From the NCBI RefSeq assembly GCF_000427445.1, contig NZ_KE386496.1, positions 992,001-1,056,000 of the forward strand: a DNA stretch of 64,000 nt, read 5' to 3'. A program made the position numbers and the translations under genes. The DNA comes from Methylocapsa acidiphila B2. Its GTDB lineage: Bacteria; Pseudomonadota; Alphaproteobacteria; Rhizobiales; Beijerinckiaceae. The notes below the pieces were generated by a model. That model ran no database searches, was not told where the DNA came from, and saw nothing but the letters and a program-made list of their open reading frames with translations. Below, one piece after another: positions 57,240-64,000 of this stretch (the first letter of the stretch is position 1; each line of letters opens with the position of its first letter).

Positions 57240-59063
57240 TCACGCGATTTCGTCGTCGGCCTCTGGTTTTGGCCTGCGCAAGTTAATCTCCTTCATACGA
57301 AGCGATAGCTTTCGCGCGTGCCTGGCTTCGGCGCGAAGGGCGACGGGTTGCAGAATCTTCCTGAATTCGTCGCGCTTTTCATGAATTGAGGCGATGACGA
57401 GCCCCATCGGGACTCCCATCTCGACGAGCACCGCTTCCGACAACTGCAGGCTCGCCTCGATGGTCTCGGGCACCGCATCCGTCACGCCGAGCTTATAGAG
57501 GATCGTTGCATGATGCGCGTCGCGCGCACGGGCGACGATCGTCAGATGGGGAAAATCCGCCCTCGCAATACGGACGATCTGCTCGGCCATGCTGGGCCGA
57601 TCCATGGTGATGATGAGTGCCTTGGCGCGGGCGAGGCCGCAGCGGGCGAGAAATTCGGCGCGCGAGGCGTTGCCCCAATAAATCTCGACGCCGTCGGCGC
57701 GATAGCGCTTCACCAGGCTTGCGTCGGTGTCGATCGCCATAAAGCTGATGGAATGGGCTCGCAGCATGTCGCCCACGAGCCTTCCGACCCGACCATAGCC
57801 GACGACGATCGCGTCATGCGCGAGCTCGTGCTCCAGCTCCGGCGGCGGGGCCGATTCCACGGCGATCTGCGGGCGAAACAGCCGCTGCGTCAACGCGCCC
57901 AGCGCCGGCGCCACAAACATGGAGAGCGTCACCGCGACCGCCATTTGGGCGCCTAAGCCCCCTGGCGTCGCCCGCGCCGCGACCGCAGCCGCAATGATGA
58001 TGAAGGCGAACTCGCCGCCGGGCGCGAGCATGAGCGCCGCCTCGGTCGAGACGGAGGGCGTGAAGCGTAAGATCCGCGCGACCAACCACACGACGCAGAA
58101 TTTAATGAGGATAAACCCCGCCATCAGTTCGATTGTCCGCAGCGGCGCGGCGAGGACCTCGGAAAAATCAAGCCGAGCTCCGACGGAGACGAAGAATAAG
58201 CCGAGCAAGAGGCCCTTGAAGGGCTCGATCGTCACCTCGATCTCGCGTCGATATTCCGTCTCAGCCAGAAGAACGCCCGCGAAGAATGCGCCAAGACCCA
58301 TTGACAGCCCGCTCATCGCGGTCAGCACCGCCGTGCCAATCACAACGAGCAGGCAGGCGGCGACGAAAAATTCCGTCGAGCCCGCGGCCGCGACATGATG
58401 GAACAAGGGGCGCAGGACGAGGCGGCCTCCGATGACGAGAATGCTCAAGCCCGCGGCCGCAGGAAGGAAAGTCGAGAAGAGAGCCGCGCCCAGATCAAGC
58501 TCGCGAATCCCGAGCATGGAAACCATGAACAGAAGCGGCGCGACCATGAGATCTTGAAAAAGCAGCACCGCGAAAATCGTCCGGCCGGCCGTCGTCGCCA
58601 GGCGTTTGGACTCGGCAAGAACCGGGATGACGATGGCGGTTGACGACATGGCCAAGGCGAAGCCGAGAACCGCCGCCGATGTCGGTTGCTCGCCGAATAG
58701 GAGAGCTGCGAAGCCGAGCGCCGCCGCCGAGCCGAAGACCTGGAGCGCGCCGAAGCCGAAAACGGCGCGCCGCATGGTCGCCAAGCGCTCCCAAGATAAT
58801 TCGAGCCCGATCATGAATAATAAAAAGACGACGCCAAACTCGGCGACAGGCGCGATCTGCTCAAGATCTTCGAGCACGAAAGCGCTGAGCCACGGGCGTC
58901 CATGCGCGAGCGCGCCGAGGCCGTAAGGTCCGAGCAAGACACCGGCGACCAGGAACCCGAGCACCGGACTGACCCGCAAACGGCGGAAAAGCGGCGCCAC
59001 GACGCCGGCCGTCGTGAGAAAAATCAGCGTTTCTTTATATTGCTCCGGCGCGAAACTGGTCAT
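57240..59063 (-). CDS. Monovalent cation:proton antiporter, KefB/CPA2 type
   Basis: A CPA2 family membrane protein of 607 residues with about 12 hydrophobic helices (Na_H_Exchanger domain; for example LLFQDLMVAPLLF and GLGAFFAGVLLAETEY) and a C-terminal RCK/TrkA-N domain with VVGYGRVGRLVGDML. It probably exports K+ or Na+ in exchange for protons and is gated by NAD(H) or glutathione adducts as in Kef. No KefF/KefG partner is adjacent. GGAG five bases before the ATG at 59063 sets the start; the frame continues to 59135. Confidence 0.9.
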   Translation of the reverse strand: MTSFAPEQYKETLIFLTTAGVVAPLFRRLRVSPVLGFLVAGVLLGPYGLGALAHGRPWLSAFVLEDLEQIAPVAEFGVVFLLFMIGLELSWERLATMRRAVFGFGALQVFGSAAALGFAALLFGEQPTSAAVLGFALAMSSTAIVIPVLAESKRLATTAGRTIFAVLLFQDLMVAPLLFMVSMLGIRELDLGAALFSTFLPAAAGLSILVIGGRLVLRPLFHHVAAAGSTEFFVAACLLVVIGTAVLTAMSGLSMGLGAFFAGVLLAETEYRREIEVTIEPFKGLLLGLFFVSVGARLDFSEVLAAPLRTIELMAGFILIKFCVVWLVARILRFTPSVSTEAALMLAPGGEFAFIIIAAAVAARATPGGLGAQMAVAVTLSMFVAPALGALTQRLFRPQIAVESAPPPELEHELAHDAIVVGYGRVGRLVGDMLRAHSISFMAIDTDASLVKRYRADGVEIYWGNASRAEFLARCGLARAKALIITMDRPSMAEQIVRIARADFPHLTIVARARDAHHATILYKLGVTDAVPETIEASLQLSEAVLVEMGVPMGLVIASIHEKRDEFRKILQPVALRAEARHARKLSLRMKEINLRRPKPEADDEIA

Positions 59064-59207
59064 TGATCTCCTTCCGATCGTGCGATTTGGCGACAGTATC
59101 AATTGTAGTCGCCATCGGCTCGACATTCTCTCCACAGATAAAGGAATTTCCTACCCGGAAGCCGCGTCCCGCTTTCCCAGGCGGATTGATTCCGGCATTC
59201 TCACGCC

Positions 59208-60785
59208 ATGCCCGATCCCTTTCCAAGCAACGCTCCCGAACTCTCCGTCAGCGAGCTCTCCTCGGCCCTCAAGCGAACGATCGAGGATCGATTCGGCTTT
59301 GTGCGCGTGCGCGGCGAGATCTCGAATTTTCGCGGCCAGCATTCTTCGGGCCACGCCTATTTCTCCTTGAAGGACCAGTCGGCCCGCATTGACGCGGTGA
59401 TCTGGAAAGGCGTCTACGCTAAGCTCAAGACCAAGCCGCAGGAAGGTCTCGAAGTCGTCGCGACCGGCAAGATCACGACCTATCCCGGCAAATCAGCCTA
59501 TCAGATCGTGATTGAGGCGCTCGAGCCGGCAGGAGTCGGCGCGCTGATGGCGCTCTTCGAGGAGCGCCGCCGGAAGCTCGGGGCGGAAGGACTTTTCGAC
59601 GAGGCGCGCAAGCGGCCGCTCCCCTTTCTGCCTTCCTCGATCGGGGTCGTCACATCGCCGACCGGCGCAGTCATCCGCGACATTTTGCACCGCATCGCTG
59701 AGCGCTTCCCGCGGCGTGTTCTGGTTTGGCCCGTGCGCGTCCAAGGCGAAACCTCGGCCGCAGAGGTCGCCGCTGCGATCGACGGATTGAACGCTCTTCC
59801 CGAAACCGGCCCTATGCGGCGGCCAGATGTGATCATCGTCGCGCGCGGCGGCGGATCGCTTGAGGATCTCTGGAGCTTCAACGAAGAAATCGTCGTGCGC
59901 GCAGCCGCGCAAAGCAGGACGCCGATCATCGCCGCCATCGGCCATGAGACGGACTGGACCCTGATTGATTACGCCGCCGATCTGCGCGCCCCGACGCCGA
60001 CAGCCGCGGCCGAGAAGGCCGTTCCCGTCCGCGCCGAGCTTGCCACGACCTTAGCCGATCTTGGGCGTCGCGAATCGGGCGCTATGTTTCGGCTCGGCGA
60101 GAGACGGCGGGCCGATCTTCGCGCGCTGCTACGGGCGCTGCCGCAGGGAGAGGCCATTATCGCCCTGCCCCGCCAGCGCCTCGATCATGTCGGCGCGCGC
60201 CTTGGAGCTGCCCTCTCCAAGGCGCATGACCGTCAGCGCATCGGCCTCGCCCGCCTGTCGCATCGACTATCTCAGCAATCGCCGCACGCAAGGCTCGCGC
60301 GAAGCGCCGAGCGCCTCGCGGGTCTCGGAGGGAGGCTTGGCCGCGCGCTCGACTCCGGACGCGAGGCCAGACTGCGAAGGCTCGCGCACGTTGGAGCGAG
60401 GCTCGCCGCCGCTCGATCGACATCGAGAAGGGTCGAAACCGAAAAGCTGAGCGCCGCCCGCCACCGAATCGACGCCTTGGCGAGGCGCTTAAGTTACGGC
60501 GTCAACGCCGGCGTCGCCACACGCCGGACCACGCTCGGCGCCCTCGCGCAATTGCTCGGAAGCCTAGGCTATAAGCAAGTGCTGGCGCGCGGATATGCGC
60601 TGGTGCGTGACGCGGATCAGAGACCTTTGCGGCTCGCCGCCGAGATCAGAGACGGCGCGGCGCTCGAAATCGAGTTCGTCGACGGGCGTAGAAGCGCAAT
60701 CGCCGGACCGGCGAAAGACGCCGCCCCCGCGAAGCCGGCCGTGAAAAAAGGGCGCGCGAAGCGCGATCAAGGCTCGCTCTTTTAA
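59208..60785 (+). CDS. xseA: Exodeoxyribonuclease VII large subunit
   Basis: Large subunit of the nuclease that degrades single-stranded DNA into short oligonucleotides. 525 residues. An N-terminal OB-fold (FVRVRGEISNFRGQHSSGHAYFSLKD, in parts) is followed by the catalytic core with VARGGGSLEDLWSFNEE and the DxxxD-type region HETDWTLIDYAADLRAPTPTAAAE (in parts), then a long coiled-coil. A basic tail ends the protein. xseB is not adjacent. Confidence 0.94.
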   Translation: MPDPFPSNAPELSVSELSSALKRTIEDRFGFVRVRGEISNFRGQHSSGHAYFSLKDQSARIDAVIWKGVYAKLKTKPQEGLEVVATGKITTYPGKSAYQIVIEALEPAGVGALMALFEERRRKLGAEGLFDEARKRPLPFLPSSIGVVTSPTGAVIRDILHRIAERFPRRVLVWPVRVQGETSAAEVAAAIDGLNALPETGPMRRPDVIIVARGGGSLEDLWSFNEEIVVRAAAQSRTPIIAAIGHETDWTLIDYAADLRAPTPTAAAEKAVPVRAELATTLADLGRRESGAMFRLGERRRADLRALLRALPQGEAIIALPRQRLDHVGARLGAALSKAHDRQRIGLARLSHRLSQQSPHARLARSAERLAGLGGRLGRALDSGREARLRRLAHVGARLAAARSTSRRVETEKLSAARHRIDALARRLSYGVNAGVATRRTTLGALAQLLGSLGYKQVLARGYALVRDADQRPLRLAAEIRDGAALEIEFVDGRRSAIAGPAKDAAPAKPAVKKGRAKRDQGSLF

Positions 60786-60862
60786 GAGCGATTTAGAGCG
60801 CGTTCTGTCGGATGCTCTCAATCCAACCGACAAGAACTCGCTTCAGAACAAGCTCGACGAGG

Positions 60863-61702
60863 TCAGGCGAAGACCAATGGCATGGGCTCCATGCCGATCT
60901 TGCCGATGCCGCGCTTGCGCAAGGCCTCGGAAAGACGCTCGCTCGGAGCCGCCGAACTGGTGAAAAGAGCGCGATGCTGCGTCGCGGGCTCCAAATGTTC
61001 TTGCGGCGCGGGAAAGCCGAGATCTTCCCGCAGGACATGATCCGTCCGCCGCGCGATTGCGGGCGCGGGGTCGATCCATTGGACCGCCCAGGGCGCAAGC
61101 CGCGCGAACTGATCGATCAGCAGCGGATAATGCGTGCAAGCGAGGACGATGCAATCGGTGCGCTCCCCTTCGGAGACGAAGGCGGGCGCAATCTCGCGCA
61201 GGATGGCCGCATCGGACGGGGCCTCGCCCTGCATGAACGCCTCGGCGAGGCTCGCCAGAGCGCTTGAGCCGACAAGCGTCACGACGCAATGTGCGGCGTA
61301 AGTGCGCACCAATTCCCGCGTGTAATCGCGCGCGACCGTGCCGGGCGTCGCGAGAACCGAGATCAACTTGGAGCGCGACAGGCTCGCGGCCGGCTTCACG
61401 GCGGGAACCGTGCCGACAAAGGGGATCAGCGGGAATTGCCGGCGCAAATGCGGAAGCACGAGGGTCGACGCCGTATTGCAGGCGATGACGACGGCGTCCG
61501 GCGCGGCCTCCGCGATCAAACGCTCCATGACCGTCATCACCCGCGCGACCAAAGCCCCCTCTTCCAACTCCCCATAGGGAAAGCCGGCGTCGTCGGCGGC
61601 GTATATCAATTGCGCGTCCGGCCGCGCGCGCGCGATTTCCGCAAAAACAGTCAGCCCGCCCAAGCCGGAATCAAAAACAAGGACTTTGGGCGGCTGCGGC
61701 AT
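60863..61702 (-). CDS. murI: Glutamate racemase
   Basis: Makes D-glutamate for peptidoglycan. 279 residues with the two catalytic Cys: first in VVIACNTAST, second in VLACTHYPLL. The N-terminus VLVFDSGLGGLTVFAEI is typical. It lies 77 bp downstream of a perfect 18-bp palindrome that may control it. Together with alr it supplies D-amino acids for the cell wall. Confidence 0.95.
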   Translation of the reverse strand: MPQPPKVLVFDSGLGGLTVFAEIARARPDAQLIYAADDAGFPYGELEEGALVARVMTVMERLIAEAAPDAVVIACNTASTLVLPHLRRQFPLIPFVGTVPAVKPAASLSRSKLISVLATPGTVARDYTRELVRTYAAHCVVTLVGSSALASLAEAFMQGEAPSDAAILREIAPAFVSEGERTDCIVLACTHYPLLIDQFARLAPWAVQWIDPAPAIARRTDHVLREDLGFPAPQEHLEPATQHRALFTSSAAPSERLSEALRKRGIGKIGMEPMPLVFA

Positions 61703-61778
61703 CGAGGAAACCGAAAGTTGATTGGCGCGTCGCCATGGCTCTTGGCGACGGGAGATCGCCGCTGCGCCATGAAAGCAG

Positions 61779-61796
61779 TTATTGGTTAACCAATAA
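61779..61796. promoter_or_regulatory. 18-bp perfect palindrome upstream of murI
   Basis: TTATTGGTT/AACCAATAA is perfectly self-complementary and AT-rich against the GC-rich background. It lies between the stop of trmJ (61848) and the start of murI (61702), both on the minus strand. A dimeric repressor or activator site for murI is plausible. It also contains GTTAAC, a CtrA half-site-like core. Confidence 0.5.
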
Positions 61797-61847
61797 TTCG
61801 GTCAAAAAAGAATTGAGATCATGGCGAAACTCCGCCCCGCCGCCGGT

Positions 61848-62723
61848 TCATCCTTCATCCTTGGGAGGCTGCGACGACTCTAGAGGGACGGCGCCGAAGT
61901 CATGCGCCAAATTTTCCTCTTCGCGCGCCGCCTCCCGCCGGCCGGCCCTCGGCCCGTCGACGAGCCGGACCACCATGCCGCGCAGCGTGCGCACGTCCTG
62001 CTCGGAGAGTTTCATGCGATGAAAAATATTGCGCAGATTGCGGCGCATGACCGGCTGCTTGCCGGGCGGCCGGAAAAAGCCGGCGCGTTCAAGCTCGCCT
62101 TCCAGATAAGCGAAAAAGGAAAGAACCATGTCGCGGGACGCGGCCGGCGAACGCTCCGTCGGCGCGAAAGGCGCTTTCGCGTCCGTCGCGGCGCGCATCC
62201 ATTCGTAGCCGGTCAGGAGAACAGCCTGGGCGAGATTAAGCGAGGCATAGGCCGGATTCACCGGAAAGGTCAGGATCGCATCGGCCAAGGCGACCTCGTC
62301 ATTGGCGAGACCGGTGCGTTCCGGGCCGAAAAGCACGCCGTGCTTCTCACCACCGGCGATCGCCGCCGCGCTTTGCGGCATGGCCTCGGCCGGGGTCAGG
62401 ATCGGCTTATGCTGGCCGCGCTCGCGCGCGGTCGTCGCCCAGACGAAATTGAGATCGGCGACGGCGCCCTCGACGCTGTCGTAGAGCTTGGCCGCTTCGA
62501 GAAGATGCACGGCCCCGGCCGCTGCGGCATAGGCGCCTTTCTTCAAGGCGCCGGTGCGGGGCCAGCCCTCGCGCGGCGAGACAAGCCTAAAATCGGCCAG
62601 GCCAAAATTGGCCATCGCCCGCGCGCACATGCCGATATTCACAGCGAGTTGGGGCCTGACCAGAATGATCGTGGGACCACCGATAAGACTTGGCTTGGTC
62701 CGATCCGTGCCGGCGCCGGTCAT
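61848..62723 (-). CDS. trmJ: tRNA (cytidine/uridine-2'-O-)-methyltransferase TrmJ
   Basis: A SPOUT-fold RNA methyltransferase of 291 residues that 2'-O-methylates position 32 of tRNAs using SAM. Features: VRPQLAVNIGMCARAMANFG near the N-terminus, the knot region with VLFGPERTGLANDE and NPAYASLNLAQAV. The C-terminal extension fits TrmJ. GGAG lies ten bases before the ATG. A tRNA-Leu gene lies 117 bp upstream on the same strand. Confidence 0.92.
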   Translation of the reverse strand: MTGAGTDRTKPSLIGGPTIILVRPQLAVNIGMCARAMANFGLADFRLVSPREGWPRTGALKKGAYAAAAGAVHLLEAAKLYDSVEGAVADLNFVWATTARERGQHKPILTPAEAMPQSAAAIAGGEKHGVLFGPERTGLANDEVALADAILTFPVNPAYASLNLAQAVLLTGYEWMRAATDAKAPFAPTERSPAASRDMVLSFFAYLEGELERAGFFRPPGKQPVMRRNLRNIFHRMKLSEQDVRTLRGMVVRLVDGPRAGRREAAREEENLAHDFGAVPLESSQPPKDEG

Positions 62724-62839
62724 GGGCGACGCTCTCCGAAGCTCGCGCGCCAGCTCATCGCAAATGGAGGCAAAGCTTGACGATAAGGAAACGAAGGCTT
62801 TCAGGAAGCCGATCGCGCGACCGGCGGAGCCCGGAAATT

Positions 62840-62926
62840 TGGTGCGGGCGGTCGGAATCGAACCGACACTCTGTCACCAGAACCGGATTTTGAGTCCGGC
62901 GCGTCTACCAGTTCCGCCACGCCCGC
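62840..62926 (-). tRNA. tRNA-Leu(CAA)
   Basis: An 87-nt class II tRNA. The 7-bp acceptor stem GCGGGCG/CGCCCGC is perfect, the anticodon stem is CCGGA/TCCGG with loop CTCAAAA giving anticodon CAA (codon UUG), a long variable arm follows, and the T-loop reads GGTTCGATTCC. Discriminator A and CCA are encoded in the DNA. Confidence 0.97.
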
Positions 62927-63110
62927 CGACAGGAGCCAATATCTCGGCGGCCCCTGAATTGTCGTTTCAACGATCGATCATCGGACCCGCCCGAAACAAA
63001 GGTAGATCGCCGAATATCGAGGGCTTTTCGTATCGGATTGCGTCCGGTCCCGCAACCTCATGCGGCGTCGCCGCGCAAGATTTTTCACCCCCGCGCGAGC
63101 CCGACTGAAC

Positions 63111-63347
63111 CTATTCCCGGATAGGCTCGTTTTTGATTGCGGTGCGCATGAAATAATAGAGAAGGACGAGCCCGCACAAGGCGAAGCCGCCCTCGATGAT
63201 GCGGCTCACGAGCGGATCGAGCTGCAGGAGGCCGCCGAGCGCCCAACCGGCCGCCCAGGAGGCCCCGACCATCTCGGTGCCGACCAGGATCGCGACGGCT
63301 AGGAGGGTCGAAAAATGGACCCAATTAATTTTCTTTGTTTCAGCCAA
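63111..63347 (-). CDS. Small two-helix membrane protein, unknown function
   Basis: A 78-residue protein with two hydrophobic helices (TLLAVAILVGTEMVGASWAA and ALCGLVLLYYFMRTAI) and charged ends. The start codon is TTG at 63347, with GGAG ten bases upstream; a TGA lies just before, so no other start fits. Similar small proteins of unknown function are widespread in Rhizobiales from general memory. It may assist a larger membrane complex. Confidence 0.65.
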   Translation of the reverse strand: MAETKKINWVHFSTLLAVAILVGTEMVGASWAAGWALGGLLQLDPLVSRIIEGGFALCGLVLLYYFMRTAIKNEPIRE

Positions 63348-63574
63348 ATCTCATGAGCTCCGAAACATGCGGCGGCCTATGCGCGTATATCATAGCGTCA
63401 GGCTCGGCAAGCGGCCGAGGCCTTTCGGACGATCGACCAAGATAAAAAAGCGCCAGCGCGCCGCATCGGCCCTTGAACCGGGAGGCTTAGGCGGCGACAT
63501 CGGGATAAAGCCATGTCCTTGAGAAACTGGCGACAAAATTAGCGACAGGCCAAGGGCAGGCCGAGGAGACGCCG

Positions 63575-64000
63575 ATGAATGAAGACATGACGGCGGCCAA
63601 CAGCGCCGTTGGCGACGGATCGCCGTGGCTCGCCTTGTATCCGGCTAACGCCCCGGCGCGAATCGAGGCCGCGCCCTATCACCTGCTCGCCGACGCGCCG
63701 CGCGACCTCGCGAAGCGACGCGGCGACGCCAAGGCCTTCACCGACATCCTGCCGAATGGAATGTCCGCGAGCCTCAGCTTCGCGGAAGTCGATCGCTATT
63801 CGGACGATTTCGCCGCTTATCTCCGCGAGGTGCTAGCGCTCGAGCCCGGGACACGCGTGGCGATCCAGATCCCGAATGGGCTCGCCTATCCCGTCGTCGC
63901 CTTCGGCGTGTTCAAGGCCGGCTGCATCCTGGTCAATGTCAACCCGCTCTATACCGCCGCCGAAATGGCGCATCTCTTTGCCGATTCGGAGCCCGCCGCG
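63575..64000 (+). CDS. Long-chain acyl-CoA synthetase, N-terminal part
   Basis: The first 142 residues of an AMP-forming acyl-CoA ligase, cut by the window end. After an N-terminal extension, the protein reads LSFAEVDRYSDDFAAYLR, then RVAIQIPNGLAYPVVAFGVFKAGCILVNVNPLYTAAEM (in parts), typical of FadD-like enzymes. The AMP-binding P-loop lies beyond the window. GAGGAGAC precedes the ATG. It likely activates fatty acids with CoA; chain length is not known. Confidence 0.88.
   Translation, partial: MNEDMTAANSAVGDGSPWLALYPANAPARIEAAPYHLLADAPRDLAKRRGDAKAFTDILPNGMSASLSFAEVDRYSDDFAAYLREVLALEPGTRVAIQIPNGLAYPVVAFGVFKAGCILVNVNPLYTAAEMAHLFADSEPAA

Overview
The window is GC-rich DNA (roughly 63-65 % by eye) from an alphaproteobacterium, most likely of the order Rhizobiales/Hyphomicrobiales. 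The basis is the gene families and their order: cycHJKL-type cytochrome c maturation genes, glnB-glnA, divK next to a DUF3572 gene and dinB, dnaB-alr-radA-cvpA-purF, and a DUF3422 protein. The NAD-linked molybdenum formate dehydrogenase operon would suit a methylotroph or methanotroph relative, but no methane or methanol oxidation gene is present, so that is only a guess.

Layout. 1-8.7 kb: a truncated ABC exporter, a universal stress protein, a very large GH94-type membrane protein related to the C-terminal part of cyclic beta-1,2-glucan synthases, and aat. 8.8-17.5 kb: ccmIEFH on the minus strand, then a PepSY protein/response regulator/histidine kinase operon, a divergent secreted trypsin-like protease and a sulfurtransferase. 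17.6-22.9 kb: a small protein of unknown function with a structured leader and a strong terminator, glnB, glnA and parE. 23-30.7 kb: an apparently frameshifted gene, divK, DUF3572, dinB, a lower-GC acyltransferase-like gene, a glutathionyl-hydroquinone reductase, a dimethylargininase-like enzyme, a small membrane protein and hemB. 30.9-38.7 kb: dnaB-alr-radA-cvpA-purF-SDR. 38.7-47 kb: an accessory block with a Cys/His-rich small membrane protein, an ECF sigma factor, a GH3 beta-glucosidase, an SbmA/YddA-type ABC protein with altered ATPase motifs, a PF10091 (GH144-like) glucanase and a GH15 enzyme. 47-54 kb: a LysR regulator, a palindromic operator and fdsG-B-A-C-D. 54-64 kb: a second Cys/His-rich small membrane protein, an orphan IS66 tnpA, DUF3422, a KefB-type antiporter, xseA, murI, trmJ, tRNA-Leu(CAA), a small membrane protein and the start of an acyl-CoA ligase.

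How the genes fit together. The fds operon makes NADH and CO2 from formate. FdhD inserts sulfur into the Mo cofactor, and the LysR protein probably acts at the inverted repeat just upstream. The GH94, GH144-like, GH3 and GH15 proteins suggest turnover of beta-1,2-glucan and alpha-glucan oligosaccharides. Parts that sit in one polypeptide in NdvB (PF10091 and GH94) are separate genes here. The least explained elements are the two paralogous small Cys/His proteins, which share an upstream motif although they lie 15.6 kb apart, the ECF sigma factor without an anti-sigma partner, the degenerate ABC ATPase, and an 18-bp perfect palindrome ahead of murI. No CRISPR array, prophage, rRNA or complete insertion sequence was found.
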